A program made the translations under genes and the position numbers. Below are positions 19,668 through 27,876 of a stretch of 64,000 nt of DNA, piece after piece; the stretch's first letter is position 1, and each line of letters opens with the position of its first letter. Below the pieces are notes generated by a model. The model was not told where the DNA came from, searched no databases, and saw only the letters and a list, made by a program, of their open reading frames with translations. This DNA comes from VAZQ01 sp963785745 (GTDB lineage: Bacteria; Pseudomonadota; Alphaproteobacteria; Rhizobiales; Xanthobacteraceae): the NCBI GenBank assembly GCA_963785745.1, contig CAWAWR010000021.1:496001-560000 (forward strand), read 5' to 3'.

Positions 19668-20663
19668 CTACTTCTTCTGCGCGGCGGCGACCGCTTCCGC
19701 GACCGGCTTCCAGACCTTTTGTTGCTCGTTGACGAACGTGGTCAGCTCTTCCGGCGTCATCGGCTGCACATAGGTGCCGATCGCCGCGAGCTTCGCCTGC
19801 ACGCCTTTGTCTTCGAGCGCGGTGCGCAAATCGACGCTCACCTTGCGGATGATCGCGTCCGGCGTACCCAACGGGGCAACGAGAACGTTCCAGCCGCCGG
19901 CGAAGAAGCCGGGCAGCGTTTCCGCGACGGTCGGCAGGTTCGGGAATTCCGGCAGGCGTTTGGCGGTGGCGACCGCGATGCCCTTGGTCGAGCCGGCCTC
20001 GATTCCCGGACCAACCCCGCCATAGCCGTCCAGCACGATCTGCACGCGGCCGGCGATCAGATCGCTGAGCGCCTGGCTCGGGCCACCCGCGTAGGGGATC
20101 ATCTGGAGCTTGATGCCGGCGCGCATCTGGAGAAGCTCCATGGTCAGGTGCGTGATGCGTCCGACGCCCGTGGTCGCATAGGAGATCTCGCCCGGGCTCT
20201 TCTTCGCGGCCGCGATCAGATCTGCGATCGAACTGATGCCGGACTTCGGCGACGCCGCGAGGAACATCGGCTGCTGGCTGACGAAGCCGATCGGGAGGAA
20301 ATCGCGCGGCACCTGGATCGGCAGATTGGCCGGCACGCCGGGAGCGCCGGCGAGTGCGGTGAAGGTCGAGGCCGCGGCGAAGGAGAGCGTGTAGCCGTCG
20401 TTCGGCGACTGCGACGCCACGCGCGCCGCGATCGAGCCGCCCGCCCCCGGGTTATTGAGCGCGACCACCTGCTGGTTCCAGATCCGGCTCAGCCGCTCGG
20501 CGACGACCCGCAAGACGACGTCGGTGGCGCTGCCGGGCGCGGAGTCGACGATGATCCGCACCGCCTTGTTGGGGTAGTCGCCCTGCGCGTTTGCATTGCC
20601 GACAGCAACGAGTGTCAGGAGCCCTGCCCCTGCCATCACCAAGCGCCGCGTGTAACTCGTCAT
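19668..20663 (-). CDS. Bug-family solute receptor 3 (divergent copy)
   Basis: A 331-residue receptor of the same family but clearly more diverged: the family's usual PFAAGG loop is replaced by VDSAPGSATDVVLR, and the later block is NNPGAGGSIAARVASQ. The start ATG at 20663 begins a twin-arginine-like or long Sec signal (MTSYTRRLVMAGAGLLTLV) ending in ANAQ. The altered loop suggests a different ligand from receptors 1 and 2. It follows the threonine synthase-like gene by 46 bases on the same strand, so it is probably the first receptor gene of the run to be transcribed. Intact. Confidence 0.9.
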   Translation of the reverse strand: MTSYTRRLVMAGAGLLTLVAVGNANAQGDYPNKAVRIIVDSAPGSATDVVLRVVAERLSRIWNQQVVALNNPGAGGSIAARVASQSPNDGYTLSFAAASTFTALAGAPGVPANLPIQVPRDFLPIGFVSQQPMFLAASPKSGISSIADLIAAAKKSPGEISYATTGVGRITHLTMELLQMRAGIKLQMIPYAGGPSQALSDLIAGRVQIVLDGYGGVGPGIEAGSTKGIAVATAKRLPEFPNLPTVAETLPGFFAGGWNVLVAPLGTPDAIIRKVSVDLRTALEDKGVQAKLAAIGTYVQPMTPEELTTFVNEQQKVWKPVAEAVAAAQKK

Positions 20664-20709
20664 TTCCGCGTCTCCCTCGAAAGCATCGTTGTTTCGGGGG
20701 ATTTTCGAC

Positions 20710-21951
20710 TCAAAGGCTGGCGAAGTCGATGGGCTTATGGCGGTCGAGGGTGCGGCGTATCGGCGGCAACGGATACTTGAGCCCGGTCGCGCAGTTGAAC
20801 AGCAATGCGCGCTCGTCCTTGCGGATGCGGCCGTCGGCGAGGCCCTGCTTCCAGGCGGCATAGGTCGCGGCGCCTTCCGGACACATCAGGAAGCCGTCCT
20901 CGCGCGCCACCTCGTCGAGCGCCGCGCTGATCGCCTCGTCCGAGACCGCGATGGCGAAGCCGTTGCTCTCGCGCACCGCGCGCAGGATCAAAAAGTCGCC
21001 GACCGCCTGCGGCACGCGGATGCCGGACGCGATGGTGTGCGCATTCTCCCAGCGCGGCGCGTGCTCCTCGCCCGCCTCGTAGGCCCGCACCATGGGTGCA
21101 CACCCGGTTGCTTGCACCGCCACCATGCGCGGGCGTTTCTTGCCGATGAAGCCGATCGCTTCCAGCTCGGCGAACGCCTTCCACATCCCGATCAGGCCGG
21201 TGCCGCCGCCGGTCGGATAGAGGATCACGTCGGGCACTTCCCAGCCGAACTGCTCGGCGAGCTCGAGGCCCATCGTCTTCTTGCCTTCGATCCGGTACGG
21301 CTCCTTGAGCGTCGAGGTGTCGAACCAGCCGACCTTGGCCTTGCCCTCGCCGACGATCTTGCCGCAGTCGTCGATCAGCCCGTTCACGCGATAGACCGCG
21401 GCGCCTTGCAGCGCGATCTCGCTGACGTTCACCTCGGGCGTGTCCTCGGGACAGAAGATCGTGGTCTTGATGCCGCAGTGGCTGGCATAGGCCGCGAGCG
21501 CCGCGCCGGCATTGCCGTTGGTCGGCATCGCCATGTGCTTGATGCCGAGCGCCTTCGCCATCGATACCGCGAGCGCAAGCCCGCGCGCCTTGAACGATCC
21601 CGTCGGCAGGCGGCCCTCGTCCTTGACGATCAGCTCGGACGCGCCCGCGCGCGCCGCCGTGCGCGGCAGCGGCACCAAGGGCGTGAGCGCCTCGCCGAGA
21701 CTGACGATGTCGGCGGTGCGTCGCACCGGCAGGAGTTCGCGGTAACGCCAGAAATCCGGCGGCCGTTTCGCCAGCGCGTCCTTGGTCAGCGCCTTGCGGA
21801 CGCCCTCGAGGTCGTAGCGCACCAAGAGCGGCTTGCCGGCGCGCGAGAGGCCATGCACCTCGTCGGCCGGATAGCGCTCGCCGGTATACGAGCATTCCAG
21901 GTGGGTGACGAAGGTCGGATGCTCGACCTTGAGGTTCTCGTCGTACGCCAA
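20710..21951 (-). CDS. thrC: Threonine synthase-like PLP enzyme
   Basis: A 413-residue pyridoxal-phosphate enzyme of fold type II. The N-terminus carries the short cysteine-containing segment seen in threonine synthase-like proteins (THLECSYTGERYPADEVHGL). The PLP lysine lies in LPTGSFKARGLALAV, and the phosphate-binding loop TGGGTGLIGMWKAF follows. Threonine synthase converts O-phosphohomoserine to threonine. Many Hyphomicrobiales hold several paralogues, some probably acting on other substrates. Its company here (three orphan Bug receptors and gtrA, with no hom or thrB) favours a paralogue over the core biosynthetic enzyme, so the gene symbol is tentative. Confidence 0.75.
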   Translation of the reverse strand: MAYDENLKVEHPTFVTHLECSYTGERYPADEVHGLSRAGKPLLVRYDLEGVRKALTKDALAKRPPDFWRYRELLPVRRTADIVSLGEALTPLVPLPRTAARAGASELIVKDEGRLPTGSFKARGLALAVSMAKALGIKHMAMPTNGNAGAALAAYASHCGIKTTIFCPEDTPEVNVSEIALQGAAVYRVNGLIDDCGKIVGEGKAKVGWFDTSTLKEPYRIEGKKTMGLELAEQFGWEVPDVILYPTGGGTGLIGMWKAFAELEAIGFIGKKRPRMVAVQATGCAPMVRAYEAGEEHAPRWENAHTIASGIRVPQAVGDFLILRAVRESNGFAIAVSDEAISAALDEVAREDGFLMCPEGAATYAAWKQGLADGRIRKDERALLFNCATGLKYPLPPIRRTLDRHKPIDFASL

Positions 21952-21968
21952 GTGACAGTCTCCGTTTC

Positions 21969-22430
21969 TTACTGCGGCGGTGTTTCCTCACGACGCCGAA
22001 ACACCAGCAGATGCGACAGCGTGAAGTCGACCACGAAGCTCGCGCCGATCGCGAGCACTTTAGCGACCAGCACCGGAATGAAAAAGGACGCCACGAACAC
22101 CGTGATGGTGTTTGCGATCAGCCCGCCGACCTGCGTCGCCGCGAACGCGATGTATCGCCCAAAACTCAGGCGGCGGCCGGACTCGGCGGCGAAGGTGAAC
22201 ATCGAGTTCAGCACGTAGGAATTGGTGACCGCCACGCACCACGAGATCAGATTGGCGGGGATGATCGGCAGCTCGAAATAGAGATGGCCGATCGAGAACA
22301 CCACGAAATCGACGGTCGCGTTCACGCAGCCGATCAGCCCGAAGCTCACGGCCTTGGCCACGAGCGTGCGGTCGATCCAGGCCGGGAGAACGCGCTCAAG
22401 GAGGCGGTCGAGAAAGGGGGGAAGCGTCAT
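21969..22430 (-). CDS. GtrA family membrane protein
   Basis: A 153-residue protein with four membrane segments, matching the GtrA/DPMS-associated family (VAKAVSFGLIGCVNATVDFVVFS, then SYVLNSMFTFA). GtrA proteins are thought to flip polyprenyl-linked sugars across the inner membrane. The start at MTLPPFLDRLLERVLPAW gives a normal length; the longer upstream frame is unsupported. It ends 17 bases before the thrC-like gene. A GtrB-like glycosyltransferase is present at 31 kb but not adjacent, so any partnership is conjecture. Confidence 0.85.
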   Translation of the reverse strand: MTLPPFLDRLLERVLPAWIDRTLVAKAVSFGLIGCVNATVDFVVFSIGHLYFELPIIPANLISWCVAVTNSYVLNSMFTFAAESGRRLSFGRYIAFAATQVGGLIANTITVFVASFFIPVLVAKVLAIGASFVVDFTLSHLLVFRRREETPPQ

Positions 22431-22619
22431 GACGGCTCCGCTTAGCACGGCGGGCGGGGAACGACACCGGAAAATCCGGTCTTTGCGAAGATGCCCACGC
22501 AATCAGCGAGTTCTTGCTGCCACCGCGCCATAAGGCGTATCAACCCAAGGGCAGAATTGCCGCTGATGAAGCTTCAGTGGCAGGTCAACTCGTTCGAGCA
22601 ATTGGCGTCAGGAAAGACA

Positions 22620-22868
22620 ATGGCCACCGCAGACAAGAAAATCAAAGCTGATCCCGCTCCCAAAAGTGAGGCTGCACCGAAGGACAAAAGTGAGGCTGCA
22701 CCGAAGGACAAAAGCGCGTCAGATGTGAACCCACCCAAGGCCGAGGGTGGCGATACGGTTGCGGCCTCACCCTCCAGCTATAGCCGGGGCGAGGGGCAGA
22801 AACCGGTCACCCAGGCTTACAAAGACAACTGGAACGCGATTTTCGCGAAGAAAAAGAAGAAGCGATAA
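22620..22868 (+). CDS. Small lysine/alanine-rich conserved protein with internal repeat
   Basis: An 82-residue hydrophilic protein. I place the start at the ATG at 22620, preceded by AGGAAAG; an ATG at 22566 is the alternative. The N-terminal half is low-complexity and includes two tandem copies of an eight-residue unit (KSEAAPKD), encoded by an almost exact 24-base repeat around 22664-22712. The C-terminus GQKPVTQAYKDNWNAIFAKK followed by a lysine run resembles a small protein conserved in Rhizobiales. It is probably disordered and basic. Function unknown. Confidence 0.62.
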   Translation: MATADKKIKADPAPKSEAAPKDKSEAAPKDKSASDVNPPKAEGGDTVAASPSSYSRGEGQKPVTQAYKDNWNAIFAKKKKKR

Positions 22869-22955
22869 TCCAGCGTCACGCGAACCATGACCCAGCCGAG
22901 ATCGGCGCGTTGGGGCGCAATGCAATAGCGTGGCACATTGCGCAGACTGCGCGCA

Positions 22956-24116
22956 TCACTCCGGCATGATCGTTGCGCGCTTCGGGAAGCCCGCGAAGAT
23001 TTTTTCCGGCACCTTGAAATTGGTGGCGAGCAACAGGTCCGGGTTGGCCGCCATCCAGGCCGTCACCGAAATCGATTCATAGTTGCCGTTGTTGAGCACG
23101 AGCACGGCCTCGAGCTCCTCGGAGCCCAAATTCTCGATGTAGTGCCCGTAGCCCTGTGGCACATAGCCGACGTCGCCGGCGGCGAATTCGTCGGTGCGCG
23201 CGCGGCCATGCGATCCGAACACCGTCATGCGGCCACGGCCTCTGACGTAGTATTGCCATTCGTCGGCGTTGGGGTGCCAGTGCAGCTCGCGCAGTCCGCC
23301 CGGTTTGATCCGCAGCAGCGCGCCGGTCATGGTGGTCGAGATCGGGAATTCGCGCTCCGAGACGATCCGCATCGTACCGCCGGAATACGTCTCGGCGCGC
23401 TGAGCCAGCAGCCGGTAGCGGTGCGTGGCGGCACCGATGTTGAGCGATCCCGGTGCAGGATCGGATGGCAACGGCGGCGGCACCGAACCCTTCGCCATAT
23501 AGACCTCGCGCTTGGGAAAGGCGGCAAAGGTCGCGGCCGGCGCGCCGAAATTCTTGGCCAGCACTTCGGGCGGCGTATGGCCGAGCCAATCGGTGATGCT
23601 GAAGGTGCCGAATTCCGAGAAGTAGCCGTTGTCGAACACCAGAATGAACTGGCAGTCGTCAGGACCGAGGCCCTGGATCGAGTGGCCGTGGCCGCGCGGG
23701 AAATACCAAACGTCGCCGGCGGCGAAGTCGAGCACTTCGGAATGCGCCTGCGGGTCGATCGTGGTGACGCGACAGCGGCCCTTGAGCACATAGGCCCATT
23801 CCGCGGCGTTGGCGTGCCAGTGCAGTTCGCGCAGCGCACCGGGCGAAAGCTGCATCAGCACGCCGGCGAGCTTTTCGGACACCGGAAATTCCGCGACGGT
23901 CGCTTCTTTCGCCCAGCCGCCCTCGTAGTTCTTGACCGGTTGCGCACCGAGCGGGAAGCGGAACGACGGCAGCTCCTTGCCGCTGAGCGGCGCGGGCGAC
24001 GGCCCGAAGCGCGGCTGTCCACCCTGGGCAAGCGCCTCCGATGCGCTCGCCGCTGCCGCCATGACGCTGCCGGTGGCAGCGGCGCCGATCACATTGCGTC
24101 GCGACAGGTCGGTCAT
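22956..24116 (-). CDS. Bicupin oxalate decarboxylase-like protein
   Basis: A 386-residue protein with a twin-arginine signal (MTDLSRRNVIGAAATG) and two cupin domains. Each has the manganese-binding set: RELHWHANAAEW with H99, H101 and E106 and the later HGHSIQ histidine in domain 1, and RELHWHPNADEW plus GYGHYIE in domain 2. This is the layout of the OxdC/OxdD oxalate decarboxylase family, which converts oxalate to formate and CO2. Export before or after folding with the metal fits the Tat signal. Other bicupins share the motifs, so substrate assignment is inference. It stands alone. Confidence 0.84.
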   Translation of the reverse strand: MTDLSRRNVIGAAATGSVMAAAASASEALAQGGQPRFGPSPAPLSGKELPSFRFPLGAQPVKNYEGGWAKEATVAEFPVSEKLAGVLMQLSPGALRELHWHANAAEWAYVLKGRCRVTTIDPQAHSEVLDFAAGDVWYFPRGHGHSIQGLGPDDCQFILVFDNGYFSEFGTFSITDWLGHTPPEVLAKNFGAPAATFAAFPKREVYMAKGSVPPPLPSDPAPGSLNIGAATHRYRLLAQRAETYSGGTMRIVSEREFPISTTMTGALLRIKPGGLRELHWHPNADEWQYYVRGRGRMTVFGSHGRARTDEFAAGDVGYVPQGYGHYIENLGSEELEAVLVLNNGNYESISVTAWMAANPDLLLATNFKVPEKIFAGFPKRATIMPE

Positions 24117-24403
24117 CGCCGGTCTCCTCGGTCCGTGTGCGCCAGCATCATCGCAGCGGCATGCAAAGATGTTGCTAAACGCACCGACGACTCATCCGGT
24201 TACCGCAAAACCGCTCCATCGGTACGGCGGTACCCGAGCGGTTAACCATGTCGGGCGGAGTTGGTAGACGGGTTAGTGCAAGGTTAACTACGTTGGATCG
24301 GGGCCGTGATGGTCATCCCCATCCCCCCGATCCCCCGTGACCTCATGCCCCAGAGCCCTGACCAGAAGGTCGGGGCTCACATGTCAGAGATCGCGCGTGC
24401 GAT

Positions 24404-25150
24404 TCACGCGGCCGCGGCGACGGGCATGCAATCGGCGATGCGGCGATCGTAGTCGGCAGCCAGTGCGCGCAGTGCAGCCTTGCCATCTCCGGCAAAGGAA
24501 GGACCGTGCATGAGCGCCAGTGTGCGCGGCGAGAGCTCCGCAAGCCGGCGGATCGTCGTGGGCATGCCGGCATTCAGGCTTGAATATTTGAACATGTCCT
24601 CGGCGAAGATCGCCGGCCCGACAATATCGGACTCGGTCAACGCCGGGCCGTCGCCGAGCTGGGTGAACAGGTCGCCGCACAGCAGCGTCCGGCTCGTCTC
24701 TTCGAACAGAACACCCGCCTCCCAGCCATGCGGGATATGTGGCGTATCGAAGTAACGGACCCGCCTCCCCTTGCCGAGGTCGATCACTTCGCCGTCTTGC
24801 AGGACTCGCGGCGGGCGATCGGCCATGTCGTTCAACGAGACCAGACAGCCGGTCTGGCCATGCGCCACTTCGGCTTGCGGCGCGACTGCCAGCCATTCGT
24901 TCATCGCGCCACATTCGTCAGCCTCATAGTGGCCGAAGGCGACCCAGCGCAGCCGCTCGGGCGGAATGAGACGGCTGACGGCCGAACGGATGAGCGGGAA
25001 CATCTTCCGAAGGCCGGTGTGGAACAGCAGCGGTTCGTCGCCCAGGATCAGAAACTGGTTGAAGGTGAAGCCGGCGGGCGGCGCGATCTCCGGCACAAAC
25101 GTGGAAAGCCGATAGATGCCGTCGGCGATCTCGTTGATCCTGGTTTCCAT
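24404..25150 (-). CDS. Metallo-beta-lactamase-fold protein of flavodiiron/ODP type
   Basis: A 248-residue cytoplasmic protein starting at METRINEIADGIYRLST, with GGAG before the ATG. The metal site follows the flavodiiron pattern rather than the classic HxHxDH: H74-x-E76-x-D78 in GHYEADECG, H141 in TPHIPHGWE, D160 in LLCGD and a final histidine in LMHGPS. The position after D78 is glutamate instead of histidine. No flavodoxin domain is present, so it resembles the stand-alone oxygen-binding diiron proteins. It diverges from a TetR-type regulator, which probably controls it. Enzymatic role unknown. Confidence 0.78.
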   Translation of the reverse strand: METRINEIADGIYRLSTFVPEIAPPAGFTFNQFLILGDEPLLFHTGLRKMFPLIRSAVSRLIPPERLRWVAFGHYEADECGAMNEWLAVAPQAEVAHGQTGCLVSLNDMADRPPRVLQDGEVIDLGKGRRVRYFDTPHIPHGWEAGVLFEETSRTLLCGDLFTQLGDGPALTESDIVGPAIFAEDMFKYSSLNAGMPTTIRRLAELSPRTLALMHGPSFAGDGKAALRALAADYDRRIADCMPVAAAA

Positions 25151-25232
25151 GAAATTTCTCCTTGGGCTGACGGATGCCGTTCTCGGCACCCCTGTATGTG
25201 TCCCACGATGGACTTTGGTTCAATTTGATAGT

Positions 25233-25292
25233 ACATATATGTGCATCGAAATCGGGGAGCGTGTCAATATTGAATACACACGCCAGTGTAAT
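25233..25292. promoter_or_regulatory. Candidate TetR operator(s) in the divergent intergenic region
   Basis: The 148-base gap between the metallo-beta-lactamase-fold gene and the TetR gene is much richer in A+T than its surroundings. It holds an exact ten-base palindrome ACATATATGT at 25233-25242 and an inverted repeat AATACAC-N6-GTGTAAT at 25273-25292 (six of seven arm pairs match). The second lies seven bases before the TetR start, a typical autorepression position. This is inference from symmetry and context only. Confidence 0.45.
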
Positions 25293-25298
25293 GAAATT

Positions 25299-25871
25299 AT
25301 GGCCCGGACCTACACCCTGAAGCGGCGCGCCGAGCAGCAGGCGGAGACCCGGCTGCGCATCGTGGAAGCCGCCGTGGAACTGCACGGCAGCATCGGACCG
25401 GCATCGACCACCATCAGCATGATCGCTGAACGGGCCGGCGTTCAGCGGCACACGCTCTATTCCCATTTCCCCGACGAGCGGAGCCTCTTTCTGGCTTGCT
25501 CGGGATTGTTTGCCGAGCGCGCCCCGGCACCGGATGCCGAGGCCTGGCGCGCCATCGAGAATCAGAGCGAGCGGCTGCGTGTCGGCCTTCGTGCGATCTA
25601 CGAGTGGTACGAGCGCAACGCCGATCTGATGGCCTGCGTGCTGCGCGACGCCGAACATCATGCGCTCACGAAAGAGATCGCCGCGCTGCGGTTCGGGCCG
25701 CAGATGGCAATCTATGGCGAGGTGCTCGGCCGCAAGCTCGGCACCAAACAGCGCGCCATGCTGGGACTGGCGCTCAGCTTCTTCACATGGCGCACGCTGG
25801 TGCGCGAGAGCGGCTTGAAACAGGGCGCGGCCGTCGGCGCGATGGTTCAAGCCATCGATAGTGCAGGATGA
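25299..25871 (+). CDS. TetR/AcrR family transcriptional regulator
   Basis: A 190-residue regulator from the ATG at 25299. The N-terminal helix-turn-helix reads RLRIVEAAVELHGSIGPA and then TTISMIAERAGVQRHTLYSHFPDERSLF, the canonical TetR DNA-binding domain near residues 15-60. The C-terminal helical ligand domain has no recognisable subfamily signature. Translation upstream of 25299 would cross the A+T-rich region and is unlikely. It diverges from the diiron-type protein gene and converges with the amidohydrolase gene, whose stop lies four bases away. Confidence 0.9.
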   Translation: MARTYTLKRRAEQQAETRLRIVEAAVELHGSIGPASTTISMIAERAGVQRHTLYSHFPDERSLFLACSGLFAERAPAPDAEAWRAIENQSERLRVGLRAIYEWYERNADLMACVLRDAEHHALTKEIAALRFGPQMAIYGEVLGRKLGTKQRAMLGLALSFFTWRTLVRESGLKQGAAVGAMVQAIDSAG

Positions 25872-25874
25872 GAA

Positions 25875-27335
25875 TCACGCCGGCCACTTGGCCCGGGCAC
25901 GCAAGCCCGCCGCGGCCTCCTGCGCATCCTTCACGACCTTGGCATGGTCGAGCGTCGTGAACTTGCCGGACCGCCGCAGGATGCGGCCGTCCACGATCAC
26001 GGTATCGACATTCCCCGGCTGCGCCAGCGAGACCAGCGCCTCATAGGGGTCGCCGACGGGCGTCATGTTGATGTCGGTGGTGCGCACCAGGATGATGTCG
26101 GCGCGCTTGCCGGGCGTGAGCGAGCCGGCCTTGTCGGCGATGCCGAGGTCGACCGCGCCGTCGAGCGTGGCGAGCTGGACCAGCCGCTTCACCGTCAGCG
26201 GGATCTTGTTGCCGAGGCGGTGCTGATGCAGCGCAAACAGCACGCGCATAGCGACGAACGGATCGCAATTGTAGTTGGTGGTGTGGTCGGTCGACAGCGA
26301 GACCTTGACGCCCGCCTCCAGGAGCTCGCCGAGCTGGATGACGCCGACGCTGGACGGACGGCGCGCCTCGCCGGTGGGCGCGAGCGAGTAGCTGACGCCG
26401 CGCGCCTTGAGGATCGCGCGCTCCTCGGGCGTGGTGAGCAGCGCATGGATAAGCTGCACGTCGGGGCCGAGCAGTCCGGCCTCTTCGAGCAGCCGGATCG
26501 GGCTTGGGCCCGAGGTGTGCAGCGTGATCGGCAGCCCGAGCTTGCGGGCGCCGTCCCAGTCCCGCTTGGTCTGATCGATCGTGAGCACGCCGCGCGTGGC
26601 GCCGCCGATGCTCATCGCGCCGACATTGCGCGAGCAGATGCCGAGCGAGAGCACGCCGTCACCGGGCATCCAGTCGCGCTTCACGCGCGCCATGCCCTCG
26701 AAATCCATCGGCTGATCGTCCGGCATGCCCTGCGCGGGACCGTAGGCAAAGCGTCCGCGGATGCCGGTGTCACGCATGGCGGCGAGCTCGCCGTCGGCAT
26801 GATCCGGGCTGCGGACGTTGTGCGCCCAGTTGTGCACGGTCGTGCAACCGGCGCTCAGCGCCTCGGCGACGCCGAGCGCAACGCTGCGGTAGCTGTCCTC
26901 GGGCGTCATCTGCTGACCGAGGCGGTTGCTGACCGGGAAGTAACCGAACTCGTTGACGTCGGCGCGGACAAAGGGGCGGAACAGGCTCGTCCAAAGGTGC
27001 CAATGGGTGTCGACGAAGCCCGGCATACAGATCATGCCGCGGCCCTCGATGACTTGCGCGGACGCAGAGTTGATCTTTGATCCGACCGCGACGATCGCGC
27101 CGCCTTGTACGAGCACGTCGCCGGTCTCGAGATCGTTGATCTTGGGATCCATGGTCAGCACGGTGGCGCCGCGGATGATGAATTCGCCGCGCGACGGCAG
27201 CGCCGCGGCCGGGCCCTTGGCGGAGCGCGACGGCGCCTGCTGAGCGCGGAGCTCACCCGACGTGGTGGCAAGCAGGGCGCCCATCGCGGTCGCGCCCTGG
27301 AGCATCGTGCGCCGGCTCATGTGATTGCGCGTCAT
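25875..27335 (-). CDS. Amidohydrolase family protein, exported (cytosine deaminase-like subgroup)
   Basis: A 486-residue metal-dependent hydrolase with a twin-arginine signal (SRRTMLQGATAMGALLA). The TIM-barrel motifs are the HxH of VDTHWHLW on strand 1, the histidine of PITLHTSG, IHALL, and the aspartate of SLSTDHTTNYN. The lack of a carboxylated lysine fits the aminohydrolase (cytosine deaminase/atrazine chlorohydrolase-like) subgroup. The C-terminal composite beta-sandwich ends GSLTPGKRADIILVRTTDIN. Substrate unknown; deamination or hydrolysis of a heterocycle is plausible. A perfect 16-base palindrome lies about 90 bases upstream of the start. Confidence 0.87.
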   Translation of the reverse strand: MTRNHMSRRTMLQGATAMGALLATTSGELRAQQAPSRSAKGPAAALPSRGEFIIRGATVLTMDPKINDLETGDVLVQGGAIVAVGSKINSASAQVIEGRGMICMPGFVDTHWHLWTSLFRPFVRADVNEFGYFPVSNRLGQQMTPEDSYRSVALGVAEALSAGCTTVHNWAHNVRSPDHADGELAAMRDTGIRGRFAYGPAQGMPDDQPMDFEGMARVKRDWMPGDGVLSLGICSRNVGAMSIGGATRGVLTIDQTKRDWDGARKLGLPITLHTSGPSPIRLLEEAGLLGPDVQLIHALLTTPEERAILKARGVSYSLAPTGEARRPSSVGVIQLGELLEAGVKVSLSTDHTTNYNCDPFVAMRVLFALHQHRLGNKIPLTVKRLVQLATLDGAVDLGIADKAGSLTPGKRADIILVRTTDINMTPVGDPYEALVSLAQPGNVDTVIVDGRILRRSGKFTTLDHAKVVKDAQEAAAGLRARAKWPA

Positions 27336-27664
27336 CGTCGTCCTCCCCCTGTTCGTCTTGTCGTTTATCGCATCAGCATAGTGCGGACGCGCGCCGTTTG
27401 GCTAGCGATGGGCAGCCGTCGTCGATGGGATCGATCCCATGGGTGCTGTCAGCGTTCCGTCCCTGCGGGCATACCTAATGCCCAGGACCCTACGCGAGCG
27501 GTGACGAGCGATAAATGCCCTTTATCCGGGCGCTTCTGCGTGCCGTCGGGCCATGCTGGCACTTCGTGTCCTAAGACCTCTCGCTGATTTAGCCCGAGCA
27601 TCAATCGTTGGATTATGCGCGTGCACCAAACACGGTGCGAGCGCACAACCAGGAGATACCTCGG
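27336..27664. other. Intergenic region with a 16-base palindrome
   Basis: 329 bases between the amidohydrolase start and the small secreted peptide gene. No convincing coding frame is present. The notable element is the perfect palindrome ATGGGATCGATCCCAT at 27425-27440, a candidate operator. Promoters for both flanking genes should lie here. Confidence 0.5.
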
Positions 27665-27793
27665 ATGTTCAAGAAGATCATCATCGCACTTTTCGCCACC
27701 TTCGCCCTGTTCGCGTCGTTCGACACCGGCGCGAATGCCCAGGGTTCTTGTGAAGAAGGCCACGCCAGCGCCTACGCGCGTCCGCGTTGCTAG
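27665..27793 (+). CDS. Tiny secreted peptide (unknown)
   Basis: A 42-residue peptide beginning MFKKIIIALFATFALFASFD, a clear Sec signal, with predicted cleavage after ANAQ. The mature part is only about 16 residues (GSCEEGHASAYARPRC) with two cysteines that could pair. GGAG in ACCAGGAGATACC lies about ten bases before the ATG, a good ribosome-binding site. Similar very short exported proteins occur in Bradyrhizobium relatives, but I know no function. It precedes the ECF sigma factor gene by under 100 bases. Confidence 0.55.
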   Translation: MFKKIIIALFATFALFASFDTGANAQGSCEEGHASAYARPRC

Positions 27794-27876
27794 TAGCCGG
27801 CCTCGGCCAATGCCGGGCTACGAAGCGAGCGGCGAACTCTTCCTCGCCGCTCGCTTCCACACCATGGGGGTGCGTC

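Noticed and set aside
20689..22218. A 509-codon open frame antisense to the threonine synthase-like gene
   Set aside because: The minus-strand frame has clear PLP-enzyme motifs; the plus-strand product has none.
22661..22712. Short direct repeats considered as a CRISPR array
   Set aside because: Only two copies without spacers, lying in frame within a coding region; no cas genes are present.
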